DNA of 64,000 bases from positions 1 through 64,000 of the forward strand of contig CAJNDS010000868.1 in the NCBI GenBank assembly GCA_905221605.1, written 5' to 3'. How positions within the stretch are numbered: position 1 is the first letter of the stretch; each line of letters opens with the position of its first letter. Below the pieces are notes generated by a model. That model was given only the letters and a program-made list of their open reading frames with translations. It searched no databases and was not told the DNA's origin. Positions 1 through 11,231 of the stretch are shown one piece after another. Both the position numbers and the translations under genes were made by a program. The DNA comes from Symbiodinium natans (taxonomy: Eukaryota; Sar; Dinophyceae; Suessiales; Symbiodiniaceae).

Positions 1-227
1 CCCTAGTTAAGTACTTTTAACCCTCCAAACCCTGAAGCCTAGACTACACCCTTTGGACCACATGACATTTGGTTAAAATCATCCCCCCAATATAATACAC
101 ACGCATCTCGAGCTTCCAATGGGGGGTGGGGGCGCCCAGAGGTCGGACATGCGTCATGAGCACTGGTGGAAAGCGCACCGCCACGGCACTACACAGATCA
201 CGACATGAGCACTCTGTCGTCCTGCTC

Positions 228-3200
228 CTGCATGTCTCCCTTGAGGAGTGCAACCATGGGTGCAGAACCTCCAGCCTCGAAGAAACGTAATGGAATGGAA
301 TGAAACGTGCCGAAACATCATGAGATACAATGAATCATGAATCGCATATGCAAAGTCTTGGGGATTGGAGACCAAGCTCGGACGTAAGTCTGCTGCGCGT
401 ACAATGGCCAATTGATTCTCCATGTTGTCCTGTGATGCTGCAGCAAAAAAAAGATATGTTGCTTAAAGTTTAAAGCATCAGAATGAGGCCAACAGAAAAT
501 TGCATGCAGCACAAATTCTGCCATTTCAGGCCCTGGCTTGTGCGAGGTTCCAAAGGGCTTGTGCAGCTTCCTCGCGTACTGCCGGCCTCAGTCCCGGTCT
601 CATAAGTTTGACCATATTCTCTGAACATCTCTGAACGTGCTCTTCTTTTGCTTGTGCATGCTTTCCTCTTGACGTCTCATCTGAAAGATTCTGAAAGCCA
701 AGTCTGGTATTGGCTGGCTCAGGAACCCCGCATTCCATCTTCGAGAAGCTTGACCAGCGGCACGACCGCGCCTGCCTGTTTGCGAGTGCTAGTGGTGCCC
801 ACTGCCCACTGCCATTGCTAGGTGCGAAGGATGCTGCCGCAAAGAAGCGCGAAACTCGAAAGTTGCGCCACGATTTTGGAAAACAGCTTGCCTTGGCGAT
901 GTTGGCCTGATTCTCGGCATTTTGAGAAGCCAGATTTCTCAGCGCCACAATGGCGGTTCCCTGGCACGGGCAAGCCAGCGATGTCAGCGCGTTTGCACAT
1001 GGACGGCCCAGCTGCCCTGACAGCCCTCCCTCAGCCGCCTTCATCATGTCTCCATGCAGCCGCTCCACCAGGGGCGTCACGGCCCCTTCGCGGGCGATAG
1101 CAGCCTGGCCATGGGCAAAGCAAACAAGACGATCACGCATTCAAACCACCGCAAATTTGCTTTAAGATAAGGATTCTGTGCTTTTCAAAGATGCCAACCC
1201 CATCGCGGACTTTGGTGAGGGTCTATATGAAGCAAAACCTATACCTGAACCATCTTGAACCTCTCAAAGTCAACCTCAGACCCTACCTGAAACCCAAACG
1301 CTTCGAACCTGAAATGTCTCCAAAACCCGCAAGCCCAACGTCCTTCAACCCCAAAGTTGAAACACTTGCGCTTCGCCAGCCAGGACGTTTAGATCAATCC
1401 CACCTGAATCCCACGGCTGTGCGCTGCAAGCGCCCCTAGTGTAGAGGCCGCCTGACAAAGCTGCCAAACTGGCCACCGGGCATTTCCAGGCTGCAGCTAC
1501 ACTGCTCCAATGCAAGTTTATGCGTCCTGTCCTGCTCTTGGGCGAGGAGCGTGTCAGCCCGCAGAAGCGCCACCTCAACATGTGAGTGTCGGACAACAAA
1601 GGGCGAATTCTTGACTAAAACTGCCCGTCAATGCTGCGGCTCTCAACAAGCTCAGGTGAGTGCCAGCGGTGGTACCGCGGAGGATAATGCGGCAGTCACC
1701 TCGAGTCTCGTAAGAAGACACAAAACCTAGCAAGAGTTCAATAGCAGCAGCGCAGTAGCTAGTCTGCTGAATGCATTGACCGCTTGACACTAGGCTTGTG
1801 CCAAAATAGGACAGCCTGCATGTCACCAGCCGTGGTAGCTGCCAAGTTCTTCAGAAGACTGGCAGCCATAACAAGCGCGGGAGCCTTCCAAGCGCCCCGT
1901 TGCAACGTAATTGCAGTACTGCAAAACACTTGCAGATACGTCAGATCCTCGACCGAGGAAGCCTCATCTCGCTTGAGTATGCGCACCAAAGGCCCGATGG
2001 CACCTGCGCAGCTGTCGGCATTCATCACAAAGCACGCGCAGAGATTATGGTGACGTTCACGCATCGGATGGCAATGTCAGAAGGCACGCGTCTGTTGACA
2101 GGGAAGTACATCGACAAGTTCCCCATCCATTGTATGCCCATGCATTTCAATTCCTGTGGCTGGATCCCTAGGAGCGGGAGTGGGCCAGGTTTGAATACTT
2201 GCAAGGTCTGGGGTAATACGGCGGTCACTCGCATGGTCAAGCATCTCAGCGACATTCCCGTTTCTGGTACTAGTTCCTGGGGAGCCTACATTTCAGAACT
2301 ACAGGCCCACGGGCTGCACAACGGGCCCACGGGCTGCACAATGGCTGAAGAAGAGCTAGTAAAACATTATTTAAAACTGCTTTGAAGTAGTTCAGTTTGT
2401 CCTGGCGCCATCGGTTGCAAGAAGCAAACTTAGAATTCGCCCGCGCTCCTACAATCCTTTCACCTTCGAAGCCGTCCTTCCCAAGGATACCCCTGGGATC
2501 ACAGCTCAGGCAACAGAGGTAGGAAGATGTGCTGGAGCCTCCTTGCGCGATTGCCACTTGGTTCTCGGAGTTGTCTGCAGCCAAGTCGTTCCTAAACAGT
2601 GTTGCGCCGTCCACAACCTTCAGACTGCGAGCATGTGTTGGGGCCGCGGCAAGACTGCTGCCGCAACCACGCGTATCTAGGCAATGGAACAGTGCGGATT
2701 AGTGTGGAACCAGTGTGGAACCCGTGTGGAACCTGTGTCGAGCCTGTGTCGAACCAGTGGGCAGCTGTGCTGAAGAGTGTGGAACAATGTGGAACAATGT
2801 GGAACAGTGTAGCGCGTGCGAGCACCGCAGAGAAAGGGGTCCCGGCCCGCGGCTCGTCGTCCTCCAACAAGCGGACCAAAGGCGGGATGGCGCCCGCACG
2901 GCTGATCGCCACCTGCGGGTCTCATCAATTGCAGCCTCAAGCATACCTTTTTCTCGGCGCCTGGTTGTAGGCGTTGATCTCCTGTCGCATGTGCAAGGTG
3001 CTCTCGCTCCCATTGATATTGCTGCATAGGATCGGTCTGGGAAAGGTGAGCATGTGTCGAGTCTCCTTGTTGTTGCGGGCAAGATTCCACAAAGCCCGCG
3101 CTGCTTCTTCTCGCAGCCCTGACCTGTTGCAACTTAACAGTCCCACAAACTCCCTAGTCTTTCTCACGTCGACGCAGGAAGTGAAGTCTCGGTTCCTTGC

Positions 3201-3364
3201 GCATCATGTCCCAGGAGCTCTACAAGCGGAAGCAAAGCACCGGACTGGACCACTGCAGCCTGCGCCAAGCACTCATCCAGTCTTTGTTTGCACACAGTCC
3301 AACGGCACCGCGCAAAACAAACGATGCCTGATTCTCTGCGTGCTCTGCTGCGAAGATTCTCAGC
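228..3364 (-). CDS. armadillo-repeat protein, multi-exon, partial
   Basis: Armadillo repeats form a right-handed helical scaffold for protein binding. Thirteen exons can be joined in frame: 3364-3328, 3259-3196, 3118-3066, 2912-2851, 2624-2542, 2003-1948, 1884-1816, 1104-1039, 960-892, 775-732, 586-538, 429-397 and about 275-228. They read as alternating halves of ARM repeats, for example 'SGALLPLVELLGHDAQ', 'GLREEAARALWNLARNNK', 'VAISRAGAIPPLVRLLED', 'NDLAADNSENQVAIAQ' and 'AGAVVPLVKLLEDGM', about 244 residues in all. Every junction keeps frame and consensus spacing. Donors are eight GC and four GA; acceptors are AG|G except AG|T before 2624. Both gene ends are open: the 5' part lies above 3364 and the 3' part may leave the window. 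The exact partner and function are unknown. The 1105-1815 intron holds another open stretch (about 1440-1580) that the splice pattern skips. Confidence 0.85.
2701..2810. repeat. degenerate ~10-11 bp tandem repeat (GTGGAACnnt)
   Basis: About ten copies of a GTGGAAC-centred unit lie in two clusters (2701-2756 and 2779-2810), wholly inside the 2625-2850 intron of the armadillo gene. The open frames here are low-complexity artefacts. Confidence 0.8.
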
Positions 3365-3479
3365 CTGAAGGCTACTAAGCCAACGCAACGTGCCAACCTT
3401 TGCCCACAGCAATTGGAACACACCGGCCACAAACAGACTGCCGTGTGGTTCCCTCGGTGACCAGAACATTCAAGGGGCG

Positions 3480-4260
3480 TGACAATTTATTTCTGTTTGG
3501 ATGCTTGGATCTGCGTCGCTTTGGTATTCTATAGTATGCAGAGTCACTGCGCGAGATGACCTGCAGTTGAGGATGCTGGCCGGCAATTTCATGTTTTAAG
3601 TCGCCTGGAGCAGGGTGTGAATTGGGAGGGTGTGATCTGACGAGAACCTTGTCAGCACACGAGTCGTCGCATTGTTTTGGCGGTAAGCTCTACAAGTCCG
3701 CGGCCCGCTGGCAATGCGGGTGCGGTGGAGTGGCTCCGAAATCTTGCCCCGTGGGGGCCGCCCTCTGTGTCAGGTGGGGGGAAGAAGGTGGCACAACATT
3801 ATTCCAAACTCAGAGTTGCCTTTTCCCTCCGGTCGTTCTCTTCTTTTGCAAGCGATTGAATCGAAATTGCCTTCCACACAAAGTTTATTCGAGCTTCTTT
3901 TCATCTGTTGCCCCAGCCCCCTTCAGCTCTGGGGCCGCGGCATGAAGACGGCCCTTTGCTTCTCTTCAGCGCTGCCCCCGTGCAGCTGGTCGAGCCTGCC
4001 ATGAAGGAAACCGGTGGGCCAGACTGTCTCATACTGTAGCGTAGTGGGCCCGAGGGCGTCATGATGCTTCATGGCTTGGCGACCCAAGCCCAAGGGCACC
4101 CAAGGGCTGCAGGGCGGACTGCAGCGCGAGAGCAGGATTGACGTCTTTTTGTTGCCTGAGCAGCTGACAGAATGATTCGGTTCTATACATCTGCAAAATG
4201 GTACGCAACAAATCAGTATGGAGCCTGTCCAGTTCGGCGGTGGACCTGAGAGAGGTTTTG
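3480..4260. other. no gene seen (armadillo gene 5' side / intergenic)
   Basis: No motif or joinable exons were found on either strand. The stretch may hold upstream exons or the 5' end of the armadillo gene. Short plus-strand frames at 3622-4004 look like chance. Confidence 0.4.
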
Positions 4261-4304
4261 GGGAGGCTCAGAGATATGCTTCCGCTTCGTCCACCTCCTC
4301 CCCT

Positions 4305-4567
4305 TCATAGGCAACCGGCCCTTGGAGTGGCTCCGGAGCTCCCTTCGAGGCTTCTTTTTGGGAGGTCCAAAGGCTCAAGACTGAAGTTCTGAAGGCACAG
4401 GTACACGAAAAGAGATGGTCTGAGTGCGTGGCGGCGCGACCGAACCTCAAGATGTCCAACAGTCCATGGCACAGCTCAAGCTCTTGACTCTTGACACTCT
4501 GAGTCGCAGGCACTTGGTAGGGAACAGCTGCCAGCCCACAAAGCGCACACAGCAGCACTGCAAGCAT
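4305..4567 (-). CDS. small secreted-protein candidate, two exons, 65 aa
   Basis: An ATG at 4567 opens a strong signal-peptide-like N-terminus (MLAVLLCALCGLAAVP). Exon 1 (4567-4446) ends at a GT donor (CTTGAG|GTTCGG). Exon 2 (4380-4305) follows an AG|T acceptor and ends in TGA. The exons total 198 nt, exactly 66 codons, which supports the model. No domain is recognised. Alternative frames through exon 2 are also open (one Lys/Arg-rich, one acidic), so the C-terminus is uncertain. A secreted or vesicle-targeted short protein is an inference from the N-terminus only. Confidence 0.4.
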
Positions 4568-4817
4568 ACCTGAGGCAACGGCTATTTTTCAGATACATGG
4601 CCTGTTATGGCTAGATGGGGAGTATGATAGATGGGGAGTGATGGGGAGGTTAACGATGCTATCCCGGCGTGCTTTTCAATGTGCCAAAAGTCTTAGAGGA
4701 GCGCTACTTCTAAGTCTGCTGGTGGTGCTGGAAGCATCCCATACATACTCTCCCGTGCCGGATCGCCTCCAAAGATGAGTATGGTGGTATGTCCTGACAC
4801 AAGAAGTCTAGATGGCG

Positions 4818-4847
4818 TAACCCTAAGCCCTAAACCCTAAACCCAAA
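4818..4847. repeat. interstitial telomere-like (CCCTAAA) tract
   Basis: Degenerate CCCTAAA units (taaccctaagccctaaaccc and following bases) match the TTTAGGG-type telomere repeat reported for dinoflagellates and plants. Confidence 0.7.
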
Positions 4848-5290
4848 AGTGACCGTTTGATTTTGTGCTAACAGCCTGATTGCACGCTTGGCTTGGGAGT
4901 TCTTGCAATGTCCTGGCCACCGTGTGGCTTCTCGGCCCTCTGCTGCAGACTTCGGCAGCTTGGGCATGGAGTCGGCTTCGTCGCCTCTCCAGCACAATTG
5001 CATCAAACTACTGAAGTGGCTACACTGGCTACTGATGAACGCACGTGGCTGCATAACATGGCCAACTCTGCTTCATCTGTGCCTGAGCTCATTCCTCCAT
5101 CCTTGTCTAGTCCTTGCTTCACCGATCTCTGACAACTCAATTGCAAATGCATTTCACTTAGGGTCCTGGTGGTCTCCGTACTGCAGTAGGGGCTGCAGTC
5201 TTGGACGTTCGCGAAGCGGAAGAGCCTGCAGAAGCCTGCTCAGCAGAAGTTGCTTAGGTCGAGAGCGTGGCTAAAGCCCTACATGCGACG

Positions 5291-6079
5291 TTATGCCCCA
5301 TTCCACCTCGGCTGCCACATGGAATGGAGAAGAGGTTCGGCCGGTACATTGACTTTCCAAACGCCTCGTCTTGCGAGGGCTCGGAATGTGTGGGCTGCAA
5401 AGAGCCCCAGGCTCAAGGACTCGCCCCAAGGACCCTGCGAGATTCGCTCCTCTGCTTCATGCAAGGCACGCAAGAGAGCCTTGTTGGCCTGCTTCAACCT
5501 TCAGAAGGAAAGGACTGACATGCTCACCTGCCTTGCTTGTAATCTTGTTTCATGTTCCAGCTGAAGCGGCTGCATGAAGCTACGTTGGCCTCTTCAGCTT
5601 GTCTTGCGTGCTGGCATGCACAGCCTTGCAAAGGGGGCACAGTTCCCTGCTTCAGCGTATTTCCTGCAGCTCAGAGCTGCTACTTCCGTATGCACCTGCT
5701 TCTCGAACAGGTCAGTCTGCAATATCTGGGCTGCTTCCTCAAACGATCGGCCTGCATGTGAACCGCAGAAGTCGGAAGCCAAGAAGCCAAAGCAAGCTTT
5801 GAGGGAACGACAACCAGACAGCTGAATTAGAAATGCCGCAAACCAAAAATGTCTCCTACGCATTCCTTTGCACCTTCCTACTGGGAGTTGTGTTGGAGCC
5901 GTGAGTTGATCGTGGCCACGAGAGCTACCGAATTGCTTCAGTGCTGTTTCAACCGCGGTGAAGTTGCTGCAGCTGTTCTCAGAAAGATCGGGCATAGCTT
6001 GGAATGCACAGTGCGCACCTGCCATTTGCTCCCGCTTCAACTCAGGTCGATGGGCGAGATATGCCTGGGCGAAAGTCAT
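5291..6079 (-). CDS. conserved-looking hypothetical protein, three exons, 161 aa
   Basis: Exon 1 is 6079-5929, starting ATG (MTFAQAYLAHRPELK). Exon 2 is 5751-5625 (RSFEEAAQILQTDLFEKQ). Exon 3 is 5498-5291 (LKQANKALLRALHEAEERIS), ending TAA. Intron 1 is GT-AG (CAATTCG|GTAGCTC) and intron 2 is GC-AG (GCAAG|GCTGTG). The exons sum to 486 nt, exactly 162 codons, and both joins continue amphipathic helices (ALKQFG-RSFEEA; PFAR-LKQANK). The protein is mostly helical, soluble, and has no signal peptide or transmembrane segment. No family was recognised. Additional 5' exons are possible, but the ATG makes a complete product. Confidence 0.6.
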
Positions 6080-6139
6080 CCTTAAACACGATGCCATGCC
6101 GGGCCTTGATTTCACGGAGATTTCAGGCAATCGATCGCT

Positions 6140-8880
6140 CGTCTTCTCCGGGTGGCTTCAATGGCACGCTGCAGAGCCACCAGAGGCATCAAGGTCGCGG
6201 AGGGCAACTCGAGCCTGAGAATGCTGCTGCGTCACAGGCAATCGGGCATCAGAAAGGTCGCTTGGGGCCGGGCCCTGTGATGGGCGACGTGATGCGATTT
6301 CCCTCCTGCCGCTTTTCTCGAAACCACCTTTTCGAGACGGGATTGAACCAGATCATGAGGACCCTTGCGCATGCTTACGGTCGATGTTAGCTTTGGATCC
6401 AGCCGATACTAAAGACTCAAGATCCAAGCTGCAATTGGTTACTTGACAACATCCACGATATGCTCTGCGTCGCTTTGCAGTGCCAACCGGGCCTCTCGAT
6501 GTAGTTTCTCTCGTAGACGGAGCCGTCTACGGTGGCAACGGGGTCAACCTCAAGACACGCGCGCGGCCTGTGTGAGGCCGTGATTGATACTCGCGCGGGC
6601 TGAGGTCTGCGGCCATAATCGCCGCTGAGATGGGACAGACCTGAGTGATGTTCTAAGGAGCATCTGACTGTCGCGACTGTTCTACTGGGCTCTGGCGAAG
6701 CTGTCAGGGACGGGCATGAGGCGCACAGCATGGTCCTGCCCAACATTAAATGCTGTGCACATTATTGTGCACAGTAGTCAGTGGTCACGAGTGCAAGTAA
6801 ACGGATCGTGAAAGCAGCTAGCCACTCCACACATGTTCAGGGTCTGGGAGGAAGTCAGGACATTGACATGCATTGGGAAACGTTGGGCCACTGAAAGGTC
6901 ATTGGGTTGGGCCAAGAGACAGTTTTCCACACCCGGAACAGCGCACAGTCCTCGTCAAGGATGTCGGCTTCCAAGCTGAAACAGCGTGCAGCACCCTCTC
7001 CCCAGTGCTCGCCGTACCTGACGGTGCAATACAATCGCTACGCAACCTGTATAAACTTATAACATTGTAATTGTGCACATTCTCCAACATCACATGCTGA
7101 ATGTTCCGAACGACATTGAAATCAGCAACAGCCGTTCTAACGACTGGCAACGCCTTGAGCTTGGATATTGGGGATCCGTTCTCAGACCGACAACTGGGGC
7201 CAGGAATCAGGGGCGCTGGGCATGGCGTGAGGGTAGATTCGACGAGAAAGATGCCATCAATGACGAGGCCAAGGCAACCTGATCTCATGCTTGGGTGTCT
7301 TTTCCACTTCTCTTTCTTCTACTGCACCACCTGCAGGTTCTATTCCAACATCGATCGCATGGCGCAAGCAGACCATGTGCAAGCTATCGTCATCTCGCAG
7401 ATGCTGGCAAGACAGTTCTCAGCTGGGTTGCTGAATGAGAATGTCAGTCCATGCGATCTGTGTCTTGCTACAAGGGCGTGTGCTGCACGTGCCAGCTGTG
7501 CGCATTCGAGTCGAGAATTGTGTACATTGCAGATTTTGAAAAAATCTTTAAGCTTGTGGGAGCAAGAAGCTGCTCAGGAGCCCCGGAGTGAGGCTGATCG
7601 CTGCTCCCAAACTATACCCCACGCGACCCATTCCTTCTCGTTCCGCTCAAACAACGGCTGACTGATTCACATCTAGACTCCAAAGAAGGCAGAATAAGGC
7701 AGAATTAGAGTTTGCAACTGTTGGAACATTGATTTTGCCGCCTGCTGAGTCTCCGAAAGTACTGTGTCGCTGCAGCTATGTTGCCTTACATGGGCCGTAT
7801 CCATCGCTTTCCTCATGTCGTGAAACGTCATCACGCTTTGCCATGCTGTGCCCATGCCTGCGAACGTCATGTCGTCCATGCCAATGGCCGGTGTCCACTT
7901 TCAGGAGCGCTTGCAGCGCTTGCTTTAGGCTTTTTGGGCTGCAAGTGGCCTCACGATGGCCATGTCGTCGAGGGTCGCAACCCGGAGGGGTCGCTCCGAC
8001 TCCACCAAGGCAAAGAGCCGCGTCACGCGGCTCATTGTTGTGCATCAGCCCACAGCACCATGGACTTCTCGCAAGGTAAGGGGCATTGTCTCATCATCTG
8101 TCAGCTTGTCGTTGTCCTTTGCCACGGACGAACACTTGACAACTGATGTGATTATGACTGAAATACGAGAACTGAGACAGTGGCACTAGCGTCTCAGACG
8201 TTGACGGGTTCCGATGGAAACAACGGCGTCTGAACGTGCGTGTGTTCACCCCTTTTACAAAGGAATGTTTGGAAGCCCCGAGCTTTAACACCATGGACAT
8301 GCTCAGGGTAGGGCGGGAGGGACAAGAAGAACTCTAGCATGCTGTTGCTGTGGGCCACCCTAGCTACAACATGCATGTCCTGAGTTCATGTCGCAAAAGG
8401 GCCGTGCCCAACCTGCCTATGGTTTGCCGTGCAAACGCTCTTTGCTACACGAAGATGACTTGATGAAGGCATGAGCTTTTGCACCAAGACCGTGGCATGT
8501 ACGGGCGCTCTCTGTACTGGGAATTGGTCCTAAATCCTAAGCCCTAGACAGCTGCCCTTCGTTGGTCTTGCCAGGTCTCCATGTACAAGATGCATTCTGT
8601 GGGGGGTGGTTCATGTAAACAGTCACGAGTTGTGGGTCGGAAACTGCGACTCATGGGCTCATTGAGCGACTCACCGGTATGGAGGAAATGCATTCGTTTC
8701 TAGTAGTTAGTCATCAGGGAGGAAGCACATTTTCGACTCTCTTCGAATACCTGACCCTCTCCCTTCCCCTGCCTTGTCATACCCCGCGACAAGGAGGCAG
8801 CGAGCTACGCAGACCGTGATGTACAACGCCAGCAGAAGAACGCAGCTTAGGCCTCAAAGCACACTCAATTCATCGTTGGG
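6140..8880. other. 2.7 kb without a supportable gene
   Basis: Short frames on both strands (for example 7288-6899 minus and 7101-7661 plus) lack domain patterns or joinable splice sites. A degenerate telomere-like tract lies at about 8527-8552. This is probably intron or intergenic DNA. Confidence 0.4.
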
Positions 8881-8886
8881 GATAGG

Positions 8887-10026
8887 TCAACCCTCAGAAC
8901 TGATGGAAAGAATTGCTTGTCCGTCCAAGGTGCCTAAGTACCAGGTCGCAAAATAGTAGATCCTGTTCACATGTACTGGCACCGCCACACAGCTGCCGCC
9001 TTTGCGTTTGTATTTGCGCCAACGGGTGTCCAGCTGGCAACGTGTGCACTTCGCGTAGTGCTCACAAAGCTCACAACTTTCTCCACAAGCTCCACATCGT
9101 CGATTGAATGCTTGCTCGTAGAAGAAGGTTGGACAGTGCAGAGCGCACCTTCCATCGTGGAAAAACGTGCCAACTTCACAGCCTGAGCGTTTGATAACGA
9201 GTCGTATGTCCCGGGTCTGTGTTCTGTCAGCAGATGTAATGCCGATCTTTATGGTCACTTGTCGCCAGGAATCGATCGGTGCTGTACAGCCAACAACTCG
9301 GTCTGTGCTGTCGACCACCATTCCGAAGTTCTTTTCTAAGGAAGGCGTGTACAGCTCAGGAAACAGTGTCAACTCTGCTTCAGAGGGGCTTGAATCTCCG
9401 TATGTTTCTCCAGCTTCCAAGTCACAGGACACGTTTTGGCCGCTGTCTTGCTTCGTGCATTCAATGTGCGCGAAGTCATCTGTGAAGTTCTGGGATGCGT
9501 GAAAAACGCTAATTGCAGTTTGCTCGTGGAAGCGCTCTTTCAGGGATCCTGTCGTGAGAGTAAGCTTCTGCAGCGACGTCGAGAAACCAAGTCGACGCAG
9601 AACCTGCAGCGTGTACTTGGACACCTCTCTGCTATGCATGCTTGAGAGGCTGATGGAAAACACCTTCTCCTGCCCTTCAGCGACTGCAACTCTGCGAAGA
9701 TGAGAGCGGCTTGTCACTTCCTTTCCATCCTCCCACAGCTCAGAGAGCACCGCATAAAGCTCGGGCTGCACAAGGAGGTCAAAGTCAGCCATAGCATTGT
9801 CTAGGTAGCACTTGAAGTCAAAACGGTCTTTGGCCGGGAAGGGCGGGTCCAAAGCCATCTGCCGGGACTCGCCCGAGGGCATGTACCCAGTTACTGCGAA
9901 TCCAGCCAACCGAGGCACCGTCATCTGTCCACTTGCATTGCTTGCATTCTTTGGCAAAGGGGCAGCTAAATTAAAGGGAATGCACAATGCGCAGGCTGTC
10001 AGAGAAGAGGTCAGGAACCAGGGCAT
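8887..10026 (-). CDS. secreted/surface protein: cadherin-like beta-sandwich plus Cys-rich GFR-like region
   Basis: This is one uninterrupted 379-codon frame. The frame extends upstream to 10119, but the first ATG is at 10026 and gives a clean signal peptide (MPWFLTSSLTACALCIPF). Asn-x-Ser/Thr sites follow. Around residues 105-165 the pattern '...VSKYTLQVLRRLG' resembles a cadherin-like beta-sandwich domain, with further beta-rich sequence to about 290. Residues about 300-365 hold a dense Cys array (CEVGTFFHDGRCALHC, CGACGESCELCEHYAKC) like furin/growth-factor-receptor Cys-rich repeats. The C-terminal 20-25 residues are aromatic and hydrophobic. A secreted or cell-surface recognition role is inferred; the ligand is unknown. 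It has no introns, unlike its neighbours. Confidence 0.75.
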   Translation of the reverse strand: MPWFLTSSLTACALCIPFNLAAPLPKNASNASGQMTVPRLAGFAVTGYMPSGESRQMALDPPFPAKDRFDFKCYLDNAMADFDLLVQPELYAVLSELWEDGKEVTSRSHLRRVAVAEGQEKVFSISLSSMHSREVSKYTLQVLRRLGFSTSLQKLTLTTGSLKERFHEQTAISVFHASQNFTDDFAHIECTKQDSGQNVSCDLEAGETYGDSSPSEAELTLFPELYTPSLEKNFGMVVDSTDRVVGCTAPIDSWRQVTIKIGITSADRTQTRDIRLVIKRSGCEVGTFFHDGRCALHCPTFFYEQAFNRRCGACGESCELCEHYAKCTRCQLDTRWRKYKRKGGSCVAVPVHVNRIYYFATWYLGTLDGQAILSISSEG

Positions 10027-10029
10027 TGC

Positions 10030-11225
10030 GCGAAGCGCGGCTACTGGAGCCGTCGCAGCAACGAAGAAACCCAAACGGAACTCAAACCGTGCCCTGCCTG
10101 CCTTTGAAAACGCACACAACTCAACCCAGAACCTGCAGTCCGAACCTGTGGACCCTCTACTTCCACTGCTGATCTTCTACTTCGCTCACCAACGCAGGGG
10201 CTGCCTGCCATGAGGACCGTCGAAACCCGAGCAACCGGCCCTCGGTGCTTATCAGTTGTCGGACGAGGTTAGTGAGAGAGGGCACCACTAAAAAGTGGAA
10301 AACATCGACATGAGTCGCTGGCAAAAGCACCTTTTGATTGAATTGCGAGACTCACAGCGCATGCTGTGTTCCTTGATCTTCCACTTTGTACAGGGTGCTC
10401 CTCGCGACCCAGCATGACAACGGCTTTTAGTTTTTGGCGAAACATTCAACTTCAAACGAACCACCGGCTATGACATAAGGCGCGTGTTGGACATGCTGGA
10501 GCACCACGTCTTTGCACGCAAAGTAGACAGCCACAAGGTAACAGCAAGGGGCAAATGGCATCAAACAACAGCATGCCATTGCCCTCAGCTCGTGATTGCA
10601 GGTCGTGTCATTGGCCGTATAAGCGAAGCGCCACCTGCTTGAAACTAATACCCTTCAGGGGTTCACGTGCATCTTGCCGTGCTCATATCCCTAGCAAGCT
10701 CGGATGGGACTCCATCGTCCGCAGTCTGGGAGTCAGACTAACAGGACTTTGGGATCAGTCGAGTCCGACATAGTTCTCGAGGACGTAAACCAAAGCCTGA
10801 TCTGATATAGTGTCGAAAGAATGGTAACGATGAGAAAGCGAGCTGACGCTGGCCACAAAGCGCAAAAATCTCCGGGAACCCTGCCAAAGCTCCTGGAAAC
10901 AGGCATAGGATGAGGAAAGCCTGACACCCCCGAGGGTGACACTGATCTGCTAGGTGCCAGCTCGAATTGACCGTCGTCCATGATTTCATGATCTCGTTTC
11001 ACTTGAGGCCGGGGCATCAAAGACCCGTTGATGATGGTTCAGCATCACCAAAAAAGCGACAGCAAACCTAGGTGTTGGGCCAGCTCTGCACTAAACGAAA
11101 GGACGGGCGCCAACGAGGCTCGCGCTCCACCACCAGGATCGTGATGGTCTCCGCGGTAAACTTCCAAGCTAAGCCCTGCATACAATGCGCCAAGTTCAGG
11201 ATAAGGTCTGCCTTTCATCAAAGTG
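10030..11225. other. no firm gene; weak minus-strand open stretches
   Basis: A 57-codon minus frame near 11219-11047 (MKGRPYPELGALYAGLSLEV) and one at 11020-10950 (PRPQVKRDHEIMDDGQFEL) look protein-like. They may be exons linked to the 11232-11612 frame, but no splice join could be fixed. Confidence 0.25.
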
Positions 11226-11231
11226 GCAGCT

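Noticed and set aside
1345-1600. Protein-like minus frame EVALLRADTLLAQEQDRTHK
   Set aside because: Falls within an intron of the armadillo gene whose flanking exons join perfectly without it. Possibly a chance frame or alternative exon, not annotated as a gene.
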